Shown in pieces: positions 1-6,069 of a stretch of 6,075 nucleotides of DNA. Both the position numbers and the translations under genes were made by a program. Under the pieces are notes generated by a model. That model did no database searches and was not told the origin of the DNA. It worked only from the letters and a program-made list of their open reading frames with translations. Origin of the DNA: an uncultured Clostridia bacterium (lineage in GTDB: Bacteria > Bacillota > Clostridia > Oscillospirales > Acutalibacteraceae). The stretch covers positions 1 through 6,075 of the forward strand of contig CAMGDK010000090.1 in assembly GCA_946042285.1 (NCBI GenBank). Direction: 5' to 3'. Within the stretch, counting starts at the first letter, position 1. Every line of letters starts with the position of its first letter.

Positions 1-149
1 TCAATAGCCTCTAAAACCTCATCGTTAGTACAGCACGGTGCCATACCGGTAACCTCACCCGTTGAAGGATTGTGGAGGTCGTACCATGTTTCAGCCTTAG
101 AGTCTTTGAACTCGTTGTTTACAAAATATTGTAATTTTGAAACTGACAT
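1..149 (-). CDS. Aldehyde dehydrogenase family protein, N-terminal fragment (methylmalonate-semialdehyde dehydrogenase-like)
   Basis: Only the first 49 codons are in the window; the gene runs off the left edge. The ATG at 149-147 is preceded by a strong Shine-Dalgarno sequence (AAGGAAGG, 160-167) at 10 nt spacing, so the start is well supported. The translation begins MSVSKLQYFVNNEF and continues with a YFxNxEF...DSK segment, then NPSTGEV (residues 27-33) and APCCTNDEVLEAI. This is the usual N-terminal layout of the NAD(P)-dependent aldehyde dehydrogenase superfamily: an INGEW-like strand, then NPxTGEV, then a helix starting after a small acidic turn. The APCCT variant is what I recall from clostridial CoA-acylating methylmalonate-semialdehyde dehydrogenases (MmsA/IolA type), which oxidise a semialdehyde to an acyl-CoA. 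The catalytic cysteine and glutamate lie outside the window, so the substrate class is inference; a general aldehyde dehydrogenase is equally possible. It is divergent from feoAB. Confidence 0.72.
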   Translation of the reverse strand, partial: MSVSKLQYFVNNEFKDSKAETWYDLHNPSTGEVTGMAPCCTNDEVLEAI

Positions 150-192
150 ATTATTTTTACCTTCCTTATATTAGTAGTTTTCAGCCGAAAAT

Positions 193-222
193 ATTATATC
201 ACATAAGCATTGTTAAAATCAA
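193..222 (-). promoter_or_regulatory. Promoter for the leftward aldehyde dehydrogenase gene
   Basis: On the minus strand, TTGATT (222-217) and TATAAT (198-193) are separated by 18 nt. A TG lies one base before the -10, giving the extended form TGATATAAT. The hexamer positions suit a start site near 186 and a leader of about 35-40 nt before the ATG at 149. The -10 is a perfect consensus match; the -35 matches 4 of 6 (TTGACA). Confidence 0.6.
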
Positions 223-236
223 TAACATTTAACAAT
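209..236. promoter_or_regulatory. 9-bp inverted repeat between divergent promoters, possible operator
   Basis: ATTGTTAAA (209-217) and TTTAACAAT (228-236) are exact reverse complements separated by 10 nt. The left arm touches the -35 of the leftward promoter and the right arm covers the -35 of the feo promoter, so a protein bound here could affect both genes. A shorter overlapping repeat, TGTTA (211-215) with TAACA (223-227), shares the left arm. The half-sites TTGTTAA and TTAACAA are identical to those of the clostridial Rex (NADH-sensing repressor) consensus, but that consensus has 4 nt between them and here there are 12. The regulator is therefore unknown, and chance in AT-rich DNA is not excluded. 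Confidence 0.4.
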
Positions 237-257
237 TATTTGAGCGCTTCATAGAAT
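229..257 (+). promoter_or_regulatory. Promoter for feoA-feoB
   Basis: TTAACA (229-234) and TAGAAT (252-257) are separated by 17 nt, each with one mismatch to the sigma-A consensus. The predicted start near 264 leaves a leader of about 24 nt containing the feoA ribosome binding site AGGGTGAT (277-284), 3-5 nt before the ATG depending on where the core is counted. No complete Fur, DtxR or MntR operator was recognised. Confidence 0.5.
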
Positions 258-287
258 ATTAGTGATCAAATTCAGCAGGGTGATAAT

Positions 288-509
288 ATGAAGCTTTCCG
301 AATTAAAAATCAATCAAAGTGCAATAATTGAAAGCGTTGGAATTAGCAATCAAACGGCTCGCCGGCTTCATGAATTAGGCTTTATCAAGGGACAGAAAAT
401 AGTTTGCTCAAACATCGGCTTATTCGGCTCACCTATTGCATTCAAGCTAAGCGGTACAAAAATAGCACTGAGAAAAAAAGACGCTCAGTTGATTGGAGTG
501 ACCTTGTAA
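288..509 (+). CDS. feoA: FeoA, small cytosolic ferrous iron transport accessory protein
   Basis: This 73-residue protein fits the FeoA family (about 75-85 residues), which has an SH3-like barrel. It starts MKLSELK, as most FeoA proteins do. It then carries the family's central segment, a short helix with RRLHELGFIKGQKI (residues 25-38) where most members have an RLxxLGxxxGxxI pattern. A glycine- and hydrophobic-rich strand region follows (SPIAFKLSGTKIALRK), ending in an aliphatic strand. FeoA acts with the membrane GTPase FeoB in Fe(II) uptake; its exact role is debated in the field and probably involves modulating FeoB assembly or GTPase activity. The ATG has the ribosome binding site AGGGTGAT just upstream. 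The stop codon overlaps the feoB start by one base (TAATG at 507-511), so the two are expected to be translationally coupled and made together. No internal oddity is visible. Confidence 0.93.
   Translation: MKLSELKINQSAIIESVGISNQTARRLHELGFIKGQKIVCSNIGLFGSPIAFKLSGTKIALRKKDAQLIGVTL
495..501 (+). promoter_or_regulatory. Ribosome binding site that fixes the feoB start
   Basis: GGAGTGA lies inside the end of feoA, 7 nt before the ATG at 509. It supports that ATG over the longer in-frame reading from 404, which would add 35 residues unlike any FeoB N-terminus. Confidence 0.7.
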
Positions 510-2542
510 TGAAAAGAAAAAAGATAGCTTTAATGGGTAATCCAAATGTCGGCAAAAGCACTGTGTTTAATGAAATAACGGGATCGCATCAGCATACAGG
601 AAACTGGATCGGCAAAACAGTTGACTCTGCACGCGGACATTTTACCTACAAATATATCGACTATGAGTTGATTGATTTGCCCGGCACATACAGTCTAATC
701 TCTGCCAGCAAGGAGGAGGAAATTGCTCGTGATTATCTTTGCTTTGAGGAAATAGATTGCGTAATTGTCGTTGTAGATTCAACAATGCTTTTGAAAAACC
801 TAAACCTCGTTTACCAAATTACAGAGGTTTGCAGTAATGTTATTCTTTTGCTTAACATGACGGACGAAGCAAAAAAAAGAAACATTACGATAGACAAAAG
901 CAAGCTTGAAGGAATGCTGAATATTCCCGTTGTCAAATCGACTGCGAGAAGCGGCAAAGGAGTAAATGAGCTGCTTGAGCAAATTCACCTAATATGCACC
1001 GGTCAAAAGGAGTACACTCCGGATAGGATATTTTACGGTTATGAAACGGAAAAGCAAATAAGCATTTTGAATGATGTCATAAGCAGGTACATACCAAATG
1101 GCAAATGTGAAAGATTTTTCTCACTGCGACTGATAGAGAATGACACAGGCTTTAGCAAATCCTTTAAAAATCACATTAGCGACATCAAGGATTATGAGCG
1201 GATAATTAAGCGTGCAAAAAGATGCAAAAGCGAAATATCGATCAACAGCATTTCAAAGCAAATACTTGAAGCGACAAGCAGAAAAGCCATAAAGACCGCA
1301 AGCGAGTGTGTAACAACGCTACCGTCAAAAAAAGAACGATTTGACGATGCATTCGACAGGCTGTTATTAGGGAAAGGCACATCAATCTTAATCATGCTTA
1401 TTATGCTTGGCGTTGTTCTTTGGATTACTATTATCGGCTCAAATTATCCGTCGGAGATATTAAGAGGATTATTTGACCGATTTGAGATTTGGTGTTATAC
1501 CGCTTTAAATGATATAGGTGCACCGACAATACTCACCGACATGCTTGTAAACGGCATATTACGCGTCTTATTGTGGGTCGTTGCGGTTATGCTACCGCCG
1601 ATGACAATTTTCTTTCCCTTGTTTTCTATTCTCGAAGAAGCAGGAATACTGCCACGCTTTGCGTTTAACCTTGACAGACCGTTTGAGCGGTGCGGCGCGT
1701 GCGGTAAGCAGGCACTGTGCACCTGCATGGGACTTGGTTGCAACGCAGTAGGAGTTACAGGATGCAGAATAATCGACTCGCCGAGAGAAAGACTGATTGC
1801 AATTATCACAAACTCTCTTACTCCGTGCAACGGAAGGTTCCCGCTTTTAATTGCTATTATTTCAATGTTTTTCTGTAAGAACAGTATCGGTGCGGCGACA
1901 ATGCTTCTCGGCTTTTTAGTGCTTTCAATATGCATGACCTTCGTCAGCTCAAAGGCTCTGAGTAAATCTGTTTTAAAGGGTAAGGGCAACTCCGTCATCA
2001 TGGAGCTACCGTCATATAAATCGCCGAGGATATTCAAAATCATCAAGGACACAATAAGAGAAAAGGTGCTGTTTGTTCTTTTAAGAGCGATAGTAGTTGC
2101 TGCTCCGGCAGGACTGGTTATTTGGCTGCTTGCCAACATTACCGTAAACGGTGTATCTCTTCTTGCGACAATAAGCGATTTTCTTGATCCCTTCGGGAGA
2201 ATTATAGGGCTTGACGGTGTTATGCTGCTTGCGTTTATATTGAGCTTTCCGGCTAACGAAATAACTATACCTATTGCGCTGATGACATACCTTTCCACAA
2301 ACGAGCTTTGTGATTATTCTTCACTCAACGAGCTGAAAACAATTTTTACTGACAACGGATGGACAACGACAACTGCATTATGTACATGTATCTTTTCACT
2401 GTTTCATTTTCCGTGCTCAACAACGCTGATTACCATATATAAAGAAACAAAAAGTGTTAAATGGACATTTATTTCAGTGATTGTACCGCTGATTTGCGGA
2501 GTTGCACTTTGCGGATTCATTAACTTGATTTCTCATTTATAG
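509..2542 (+). CDS. feoB: FeoB, GTP-dependent ferrous iron transporter of the inner membrane
   Basis: FeoB is the polytopic membrane protein that imports Fe(II), with a cytosolic G-protein domain. At 677 residues it matches the usual size without a C-terminal extension. The G domain is complete: G1 GNPNVGKS (10-17), G2 Thr37 in NWIGKTVD, G3 DLPG (56-59), G4 NMTD (116-119) and G5-like STARSGKG (144-151). A helical regulatory segment (about 160-285) precedes the membrane part, whose first span is near 290-310. The two gate regions are recognisable: GLGCN at 409-412 region with PCNGR from 439, and later GLDGVMLLAFILSFPANEI (567-585). The C-terminal LFHFPCSTT block (631-639) is also typical. The pore region carries extra cysteines (395, 398, 403, 405, 419) beyond those at 411 and 440, a style I associate with clostridial FeoB. 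The start at 509 overlaps the feoA stop and has GGAGTGA upstream. No FeoC-like gene follows; a hairpin terminator comes directly after. Confidence 0.96.
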   Translation: MKRKKIALMGNPNVGKSTVFNEITGSHQHTGNWIGKTVDSARGHFTYKYIDYELIDLPGTYSLISASKEEEIARDYLCFEEIDCVIVVVDSTMLLKNLNLVYQITEVCSNVILLLNMTDEAKKRNITIDKSKLEGMLNIPVVKSTARSGKGVNELLEQIHLICTGQKEYTPDRIFYGYETEKQISILNDVISRYIPNGKCERFFSLRLIENDTGFSKSFKNHISDIKDYERIIKRAKRCKSEISINSISKQILEATSRKAIKTASECVTTLPSKKERFDDAFDRLLLGKGTSILIMLIMLGVVLWITIIGSNYPSEILRGLFDRFEIWCYTALNDIGAPTILTDMLVNGILRVLLWVVAVMLPPMTIFFPLFSILEEAGILPRFAFNLDRPFERCGACGKQALCTCMGLGCNAVGVTGCRIIDSPRERLIAIITNSLTPCNGRFPLLIAIISMFFCKNSIGAATMLLGFLVLSICMTFVSSKALSKSVLKGKGNSVIMELPSYKSPRIFKIIKDTIREKVLFVLLRAIVVAAPAGLVIWLLANITVNGVSLLATISDFLDPFGRIIGLDGVMLLAFILSFPANEITIPIALMTYLSTNELCDYSSLNELKTIFTDNGWTTTTALCTCIFSLFHFPCSTTLITIYKETKSVKWTFISVIVPLICGVALCGFINLISHL

Positions 2543-2549
2543 CAGATAA

Positions 2550-2582
2550 AAAGCCGAGTCGGAGAGAATCCGATTCGGCTTT
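2550..2582. terminator. Hairpin terminator shared by convergent feoB and nrdR
   Basis: Bases 2550-2563 pair with 2569-2582 to form a 14-bp stem with a 5-nt GAGAA loop. The core AAGCCGA...TCGGCTT is GC-rich. In the feoB direction the stem has one G-U pair (2558/2574) and a short TTTAATTT tail. In the nrdR direction that pair becomes a C-A mismatch, but the tail is a clean TTTTTAT. It lies 8 nt after the feoB stop and 26 nt after the nrdR stop, so it probably serves both strands. Confidence 0.85.
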
Positions 2583-2607
2583 AATTTCACATTATTATAT
2601 TACATTA

Positions 2608-3051
2608 TTACAATTTAGCAATTTCTTCTCTAAACGCTTCTGCGCTGTCAAATTCCTTGTAAACAGACGCAAATCTAACATAGGCAACCTCGTCAATAGC
2701 CTTAAGCTTTTCCATAATAAGCTCGCCTATTCTTGATGAAGAAACCTCTCTGTCGATAGCAGACTGAAGTGTAGCCTCAATTTCGGAAATAGCATCCTCA
2801 AGCTCTGACACGGTAACAGACCTCTTTTCGCATGCGCGAAGCATACCCTTTAATATCTTATTACGATCAAACACCTCTCTGCTCTTATCCTTTTTAATTA
2901 CGATGATAGGAACATCCTCGATGATTTCATAGGTTGTGAAACGCTTACTGCATCTCATGCACTCACGACGGCGGCGTATTCTTGAATTTTCATCAGTCGG
3001 GCGTGAATCAATTACCTTGCTTTCCTCATATCCGCAAAAAGGACATCTCAT
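2608..3051 (-). CDS. nrdR: NrdR, ATP/dATP-sensing repressor of ribonucleotide reductase genes
   Basis: This 147-residue protein has the two-part NrdR structure. The N-terminal zinc ribbon starts MRCPFCGYEESKVIDSR, with cysteines at 3, 6, 31 and 34 and the basic stretch RIRRRREC that forms the DNA-binding surface; RFTTYE (37-42) ends it. The rest (about 49-139) is an ATP-cone domain with VIKKDKSREVFDRNKI, then YVRFASVYKEF near the end, both diagnostic. NrdR binds NrdR boxes and represses ribonucleotide reductase operons when the ATP cone is loaded with nucleotides including dATP. The longer reading from 3114 is rejected: its 21 extra residues match nothing in the family, and GGAGG at 3061-3065 is correctly placed only for the ATG at 3051. 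One small variation is KKDK where KKDG is usual. The gene is monocistronic or the last of its operon, with its own promoter and a probable NrdR box, so it is likely self-regulated. No ribonucleotide reductase gene is in the window. Confidence 0.96.
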   Translation of the reverse strand: MRCPFCGYEESKVIDSRPTDENSRIRRRRECMRCSKRFTTYEIIEDVPIIVIKKDKSREVFDRNKILKGMLRACEKRSVTVSELEDAISEIEATLQSAIDREVSSSRIGELIMEKLKAIDEVAYVRFASVYKEFDSAEAFREEIAKL

Positions 3052-3060
3052 GCCATTCAT

Positions 3061-3065
3061 CCTCC
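3061..3065 (-). promoter_or_regulatory. Ribosome binding site that fixes the nrdR start
   Basis: GGAGG on the minus strand is 9 nt from the ATG at 3051-3049. It abuts the alternative ATG at 3060-3058 with no spacing, so the protein most likely starts MRCPFCG and not MNGMRCPFCG. Confidence 0.75.
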
Positions 3066-3085
3066 ATACATTTGATGATAGAATG

Positions 3086-3114
3086 ATTATAACACAACAT
3101 ATAGTGAATTGCAA
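3086..3114 (-). promoter_or_regulatory. nrdR promoter
   Basis: On the minus strand, TTGCAA (3114-3109) and TATAAT (3091-3086) are separated by 17 nt. The -10 is perfect and the -35 matches the consensus at 4 of 6. It gives nrdR independent transcription despite the same-strand transporter gene upstream, with a leader of about 28 nt. Confidence 0.65.
3092..3107. promoter_or_regulatory. Candidate NrdR box within the nrdR promoter
   Basis: ACACAACATATAGTGA matches the NrdR box consensus acaCwAtATaTwGtgt (from memory) at 14 of 16 positions, including all six of the most conserved ones. It fills most of the spacer between -35 and -10, a position where binding would block RNA polymerase. This implies that nrdR represses its own transcription. 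Confidence 0.62.
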
Positions 3115-3128
3115 GCATTTTTACTTTA

Positions 3129-3144
3129 CAACAATATATTGATT
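3129..3144. promoter_or_regulatory. Possible second, weaker NrdR box
   Basis: CAACAATATATTGATT matches the same consensus at 12 of 16 positions, with a perfect ten-base core (CAATATATTG) but poor ends. It starts 37 bp from the first box. Paired NrdR boxes are normally about 31-32 or 41-42 bp apart so that they lie on one helix face; 37 bp does not fit. It may be a chance AT-rich palindrome. Confidence 0.3.
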
Positions 3145-3146
3145 AT

Positions 3147-4034
3147 TCAGCGATTATCAAGACTATGCTCCTTTTTATTGTATAGGAACATCCAAACTGC
3201 CATTGCGCAAATAATAAAGTAGCCCACAAACGAAAGTGCATCCGGAACCTGACCGCCGAGGAAAAAGTATCCGCTAATCGCAGTGAAAATAACATTTGAA
3301 TAATCGTAAATTGAAATTTCTCTGCTTGGTGCGAATGTATAAGCCGCTGTAATTGAAAACTGTCCGCCGGCAGCACACAAGCCAACCATAAGCAGATAAA
3401 TCCACTGCTCCTTTGTCATCGGATGAAAATCAAATATCAAATACGGTACGGTAAACAGGCAGGAAAACATTGAAAAGAAAAACACAGTAAATCGTCCGTT
3501 TTCACCCTTATTACCCATGTGTCTGACAGCAGTATAAGCGGCTCCTGCAGCTATACCGCCTGCAAATCCGCAAATTGAAGGAATAAGCTCAACATTTGAA
3601 AGTGTAGGCTTAATGACAAACATAGCGCCTACAAACGCTACCGCAATTGCTGCTGCCTGCCTCGGCTTTACCCTTTCCTTTAAAAATATTGCCGAAAAAA
3701 TAAGCGTAAAAAACGGACTCATCTTATTAAGAATTGCCGCATCGGCAGTTGAAGCCATTTTTGTTGTGGCGTAGAAATTACCGAAAACACCCATAAGTCC
3801 GACACCCGAGCGAATAAGATGATACGGCAAGCAGCCCTTTGCCGGCTTAAACGACTCTTTATTTTTCAAAAGAGCTGTGCTTGCAATAATAAGAGCAACA
3901 AGATTTCTGAAAAAAACCTTTTGAAAAACAGGTACATCGCCGGAAAGATTTATAAAGCTGCTCATTCCGCTAAAGCACAATGCCGACAGCAGAATACATA
4001 TAACACCCTTACTTCTGTTACTTAACCTTGACAT
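3147..4034 (-). CDS. EamA/DMT-superfamily membrane transporter
   Basis: This 295-residue, strongly hydrophobic protein shows the duplicated EamA layout: about ten membrane spans, with repeat one near residues 8-142 and repeat two near 150-287. Family landmarks include FFRNLVALIIA (41-51), a helix with AILNKMSPFFTLIFSAIFLKERV (99-122) that ends repeat one, and the related SREISIYDYSNVIFTAISGYFFLG segment (237-260) in repeat two. Repeat two has GGQ (260-262) where the equivalent of the repeat-one LKER turn would sit. DMT proteins move small metabolites, mostly as exporters of amino acids, nucleosides or similar compounds, some as uptake carriers; the substrate cannot be read here. The gene overlaps the upstream TIM-barrel gene by 13 nt, so it should be co-transcribed and may transport a substrate or product of that cassette. 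GGAAGG (4038-4043) sits only 3 nt from the ATG, which is short, but no better start is nearby. Confidence 0.88.
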   Translation of the reverse strand: MSRLSNRSKGVICILLSALCFSGMSSFINLSGDVPVFQKVFFRNLVALIIASTALLKNKESFKPAKGCLPYHLIRSGVGLMGVFGNFYATTKMASTADAAILNKMSPFFTLIFSAIFLKERVKPRQAAAIAVAFVGAMFVIKPTLSNVELIPSICGFAGGIAAGAAYTAVRHMGNKGENGRFTVFFFSMFSCLFTVPYLIFDFHPMTKEQWIYLLMVGLCAAGGQFSITAAYTFAPSREISIYDYSNVIFTAISGYFFLGGQVPDALSFVGYFIICAMAVWMFLYNKKEHSLDNR

Positions 4035-4816
4035 AATCCTTCCAAATAAACCTTACTTTCCTTAAGCTCCTTCGCTACATCTAAGCTGCCGGAGTATATT
4101 TCTATTACATAGCTGCCGTCATAATTGACCGAATCAAGAATTGATTTTAGCCTTTTAAAGTCAAAATTACCCTTGCCCGGCGGCAAGCAATCGCCATATC
4201 GTGCATTATCACTGATATGAACATGCTTTATTTCATTTTTAAACTCGTTAAGAAATTCGAATGTATCCTGTGACGCTCTGACTGTTTGCTTAATATCAAA
4301 CACCATATTAAAATCACTGCCGAGATTTTGTCTCATTTTTTTGCAAAAATCAATGCTTTGACTTTTGAAGCGATTAACATTCTCTTGGCAAACGGTAACA
4401 CCCTCTCGCCTGCCGATTTCAACAAGCCTTGAAAATCTTTCAAAATATCTTTCATCAGGGATAGGAATTTTCGGTGTAGCAACAGCGCCGTGAATAACAA
4501 CATAGCGCGCACCGAGCATGGCTGCCGCATGACATGTTTTGTCATATATACCGATGAAATCATCAAATCTTCTCTTGTAATCCGTAAAGATACATGATGA
4601 CTCAAGAAAGCTTGAAAACGGATGAACAGACACTATATTTACAGAGCGCTCGTCTGCAATTGCCGAAAGCTCCTTGACAAATGGCTCATCAAGCTCTGAC
4701 ATAGCGTTCATGAAGATTTCCGTATTTTTAAATCCTAAATCGACAACCTTCTTTAATGCTTTTTCGGTTTCAAGCGGATAAAAGCAGGCTGTTGATGCAC
4801 CTAAATTAAAGCTCAT
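4022..4816 (-). CDS. Xylose isomerase-like TIM-barrel protein (sugar phosphate isomerase/epimerase family)
   Basis: This 264-residue protein fits the AP endonuclease 2/xylose isomerase-like TIM-barrel family. Features in order are the opening strand LGASTACFYP, TEIF (32-35) with Glu33, VSVHPFSSF (62-70) with His65, YVVIHG (105-110) with His109, VCQENVNR (142-149) with Glu145, FDIKQ (173-177) with Asp174, HVHISDN (198-204) with His200 and Asp203, and YVIEIYS (236-242) with Glu239. Glu145, Asp174, His200 and Glu239 occupy the positions of the family's divalent metal site, so an active metal-dependent enzyme is likely. Members include sugar isomerases, epimerases and dehydratases, and the endonuclease IV branch; DNA repair is less likely, given the shorter chain and the operon partners. 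The substrate is unknown. The ATG overlaps the stop of the upstream aminotransferase (ATGA, 4816-4813). The nearest purine stretch, GAGAAG (4828-4833), is weak and 11 nt away, so coupled translation is expected. Confidence 0.85.
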   Translation of the reverse strand: MSFNLGASTACFYPLETEKALKKVVDLGFKNTEIFMNAMSELDEPFVKELSAIADERSVNIVSVHPFSSFLESSCIFTDYKRRFDDFIGIYDKTCHAAAMLGARYVVIHGAVATPKIPIPDERYFERFSRLVEIGRREGVTVCQENVNRFKSQSIDFCKKMRQNLGSDFNMVFDIKQTVRASQDTFEFLNEFKNEIKHVHISDNARYGDCLPPGKGNFDFKRLKSILDSVNYDGSYVIEIYSGSLDVAKELKESKVYLEGLCQG

Positions 4817-6069
4817 TTTTCAAGCAGCTTCTCAATACAAGCGATACGAACACAGATGCAAAGAAGCTCTGCGGCGAGGTCAAGCTCTTCAACAGGAGGA
4901 TATGACGGAGCAATACGAATATTGCTGTCGTTAGGATCAATACCGTATGGATAAGTTGCACCCACCGTTGTAAGAGTAACACCTGCCTCTTTACAAAGCT
5001 CGCCTACTCTTTTTGCGCAGCCGTTCATAACATCAAGGCTGATGAAGTATCCGCCCTTTGGATTAAACCAGCTTGCAACACCCTTATCACCGAGCTCGTT
5101 ACTAAGATGAGAAAGGACGATGTCAAACTTCGGTTTAAGGATTGCGGCATGCTTTTTCATGTGATTGAGAACGCCCTGTGCATCACCGAAGAACTCAACA
5201 TGTCTGTGCTGATTCATTTTATCATAACTGATTGTTTGAGCATTAAGACGCTTTTTAATTGCGGCAATATTGTTGTCACTTGCAATAATTGCAGAAACGC
5301 CGGCACCTGAAAAAGTAATCTTTGATGTTGAGCAAACCTCAATAACCATATCCTCATTGCCGAAATCTGCAAGAATATCAAAGATGTTCAAAAGCCTGTC
5401 GCCGTCATCAACAAGGTCGTGAATGCAATAAGCGTTATCCCAAATAATTCTGAAATCCTTTGCCGCAGGATTAAGAGCGGCAATACGCCTTACTGTTTCG
5501 TCGCTGAATGTGATACCCTGTGGATTTGAATACTTCGGCACGCAGAACATACCCTTAACGCTTTCGTCGTCAACAAGCTCCTCGATAACATCCATATCGG
5601 GACCTTCTGCCGTCATAGGTACGTTTATCATTTCAATACCGAAATGCTCACAGATTGTAAAGTGTCTGTCATAGCCGGGTACAGGGCAAAGGAACTTCAC
5701 ATTGTCAAGCTTGCACCAAGGAGTGTCGCCTGCGCCGTGTGTGAAGCACTGTGATATATAGTCAAACATAAGTGTAAGGCTTGCATTAGGACCGATGATA
5801 ACATTCTTGCTGTCAACACCCATAAGATCCGCAAATAGCTTTTTACAGCTCGGGATACCGTCAAGAATACCGTAGTTGCGACAATCAACTCCGTTTTCAA
5901 CATAATTCTTTATATCGTTAAGACCGTTTGATAAATCAAGCTGATCTGCACCGGGCTTGCCCCTGCTCATATCAAGCTTAAGATTTTTTGCCTTAAATGC
6001 ATTGTATCTTTGCATAAGCTCTGACTGCTCTTCAAGCAGCTGAGCCTCGTTCATTTCTGTATAAAGCAT
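4813..6069 (-). CDS. PLP-dependent class I aminotransferase, AspT-like (5' end at window edge)
   Basis: This is a fold-type I, pyridoxal-phosphate enzyme of about 418 residues from the ATG at 6069. It has the N-terminal LDMSRGKPGADQLDLSNG motif typical of the aspartate aminotransferase group that resembles Corynebacterium AspT (Asp_aminotransf family). Numbered from that ATG, the active-site landmarks are Tyr133 in PGYDRH, Asn182 in KYSNPQG, Asp211 and Tyr214 in WDNAYC, the Schiff-base Lys250 in CSTSKITFSGAG, and the carboxylate-binding Arg385 in NIRIAPSYPP. All are intact, so it should be active. Family members transaminate amino acids with 2-oxoglutarate; aspartate is the likeliest amino donor by similarity, but this is inference. 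The reading frame stays open to the last base, beginning TTG TAT ATG; the ATG at 6069 (MLYTEMNEAQ) resembles the family start, but its ribosome binding site is outside the window. The ATG at 6054 is a weaker alternative. It is the first visible gene of a right-to-left cassette. Confidence 0.88.
   Translation of the reverse strand: MLYTEMNEAQLLEEQSELMQRYNAFKAKNLKLDMSRGKPGADQLDLSNGLNDIKNYVENGVDCRNYGILDGIPSCKKLFADLMGVDSKNVIIGPNASLTLMFDYISQCFTHGAGDTPWCKLDNVKFLCPVPGYDRHFTICEHFGIEMINVPMTAEGPDMDVIEELVDDESVKGMFCVPKYSNPQGITFSDETVRRIAALNPAAKDFRIIWDNAYCIHDLVDDGDRLLNIFDILADFGNEDMVIEVCSTSKITFSGAGVSAIIASDNNIAAIKKRLNAQTISYDKMNQHRHVEFFGDAQGVLNHMKKHAAILKPKFDIVLSHLSNELGDKGVASWFNPKGGYFISLDVMNGCAKRVGELCKEAGVTLTTVGATYPYGIDPNDSNIRIAPSYPPVEELDLAAELLCICVRIACIEKLLEK

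Noticed and set aside
210..227. Canonical Rex operator reading (TTGTTAA, 4 nt, TTAACAA).
   Set aside because: At the canonical spacing the right half-site does not match; only the 12-nt spaced arrangement has both exact halves, so a standard Rex site cannot be claimed.
281..295. Possible Fur box starting with TGATAAT just before the feoA start.
   Set aside because: Only the left half-site fits; the right half matches 2 of 7 positions, so it is not a credible operator.
404..508. In-frame upstream extension of feoB, adding 35 residues from an ATG at 404.
   Set aside because: It lies wholly inside feoA in another frame, has no family similarity, and the ATG at 509 has a good ribosome binding site and gives the standard FeoB N-terminus.
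1495..2298. Long open frame (267 codons) antisense to feoB.
   Set aside because: No recognisable domain or ribosome binding site was seen; its composition mirrors the FeoB membrane segments, as expected of a shadow frame opposite a long real gene.
3052..3114. N-terminal extension of NrdR by 21 hydrophobic residues.
   Set aside because: It runs through the promoter and the ribosome binding site, and NrdR proteins normally begin at MRCPFCG.
3115..3146. Terminator for the transporter operon before nrdR.
   Set aside because: No GC-rich stem followed by a T-run was found; the AT palindrome there is too weak, so readthrough into nrdR remains possible.
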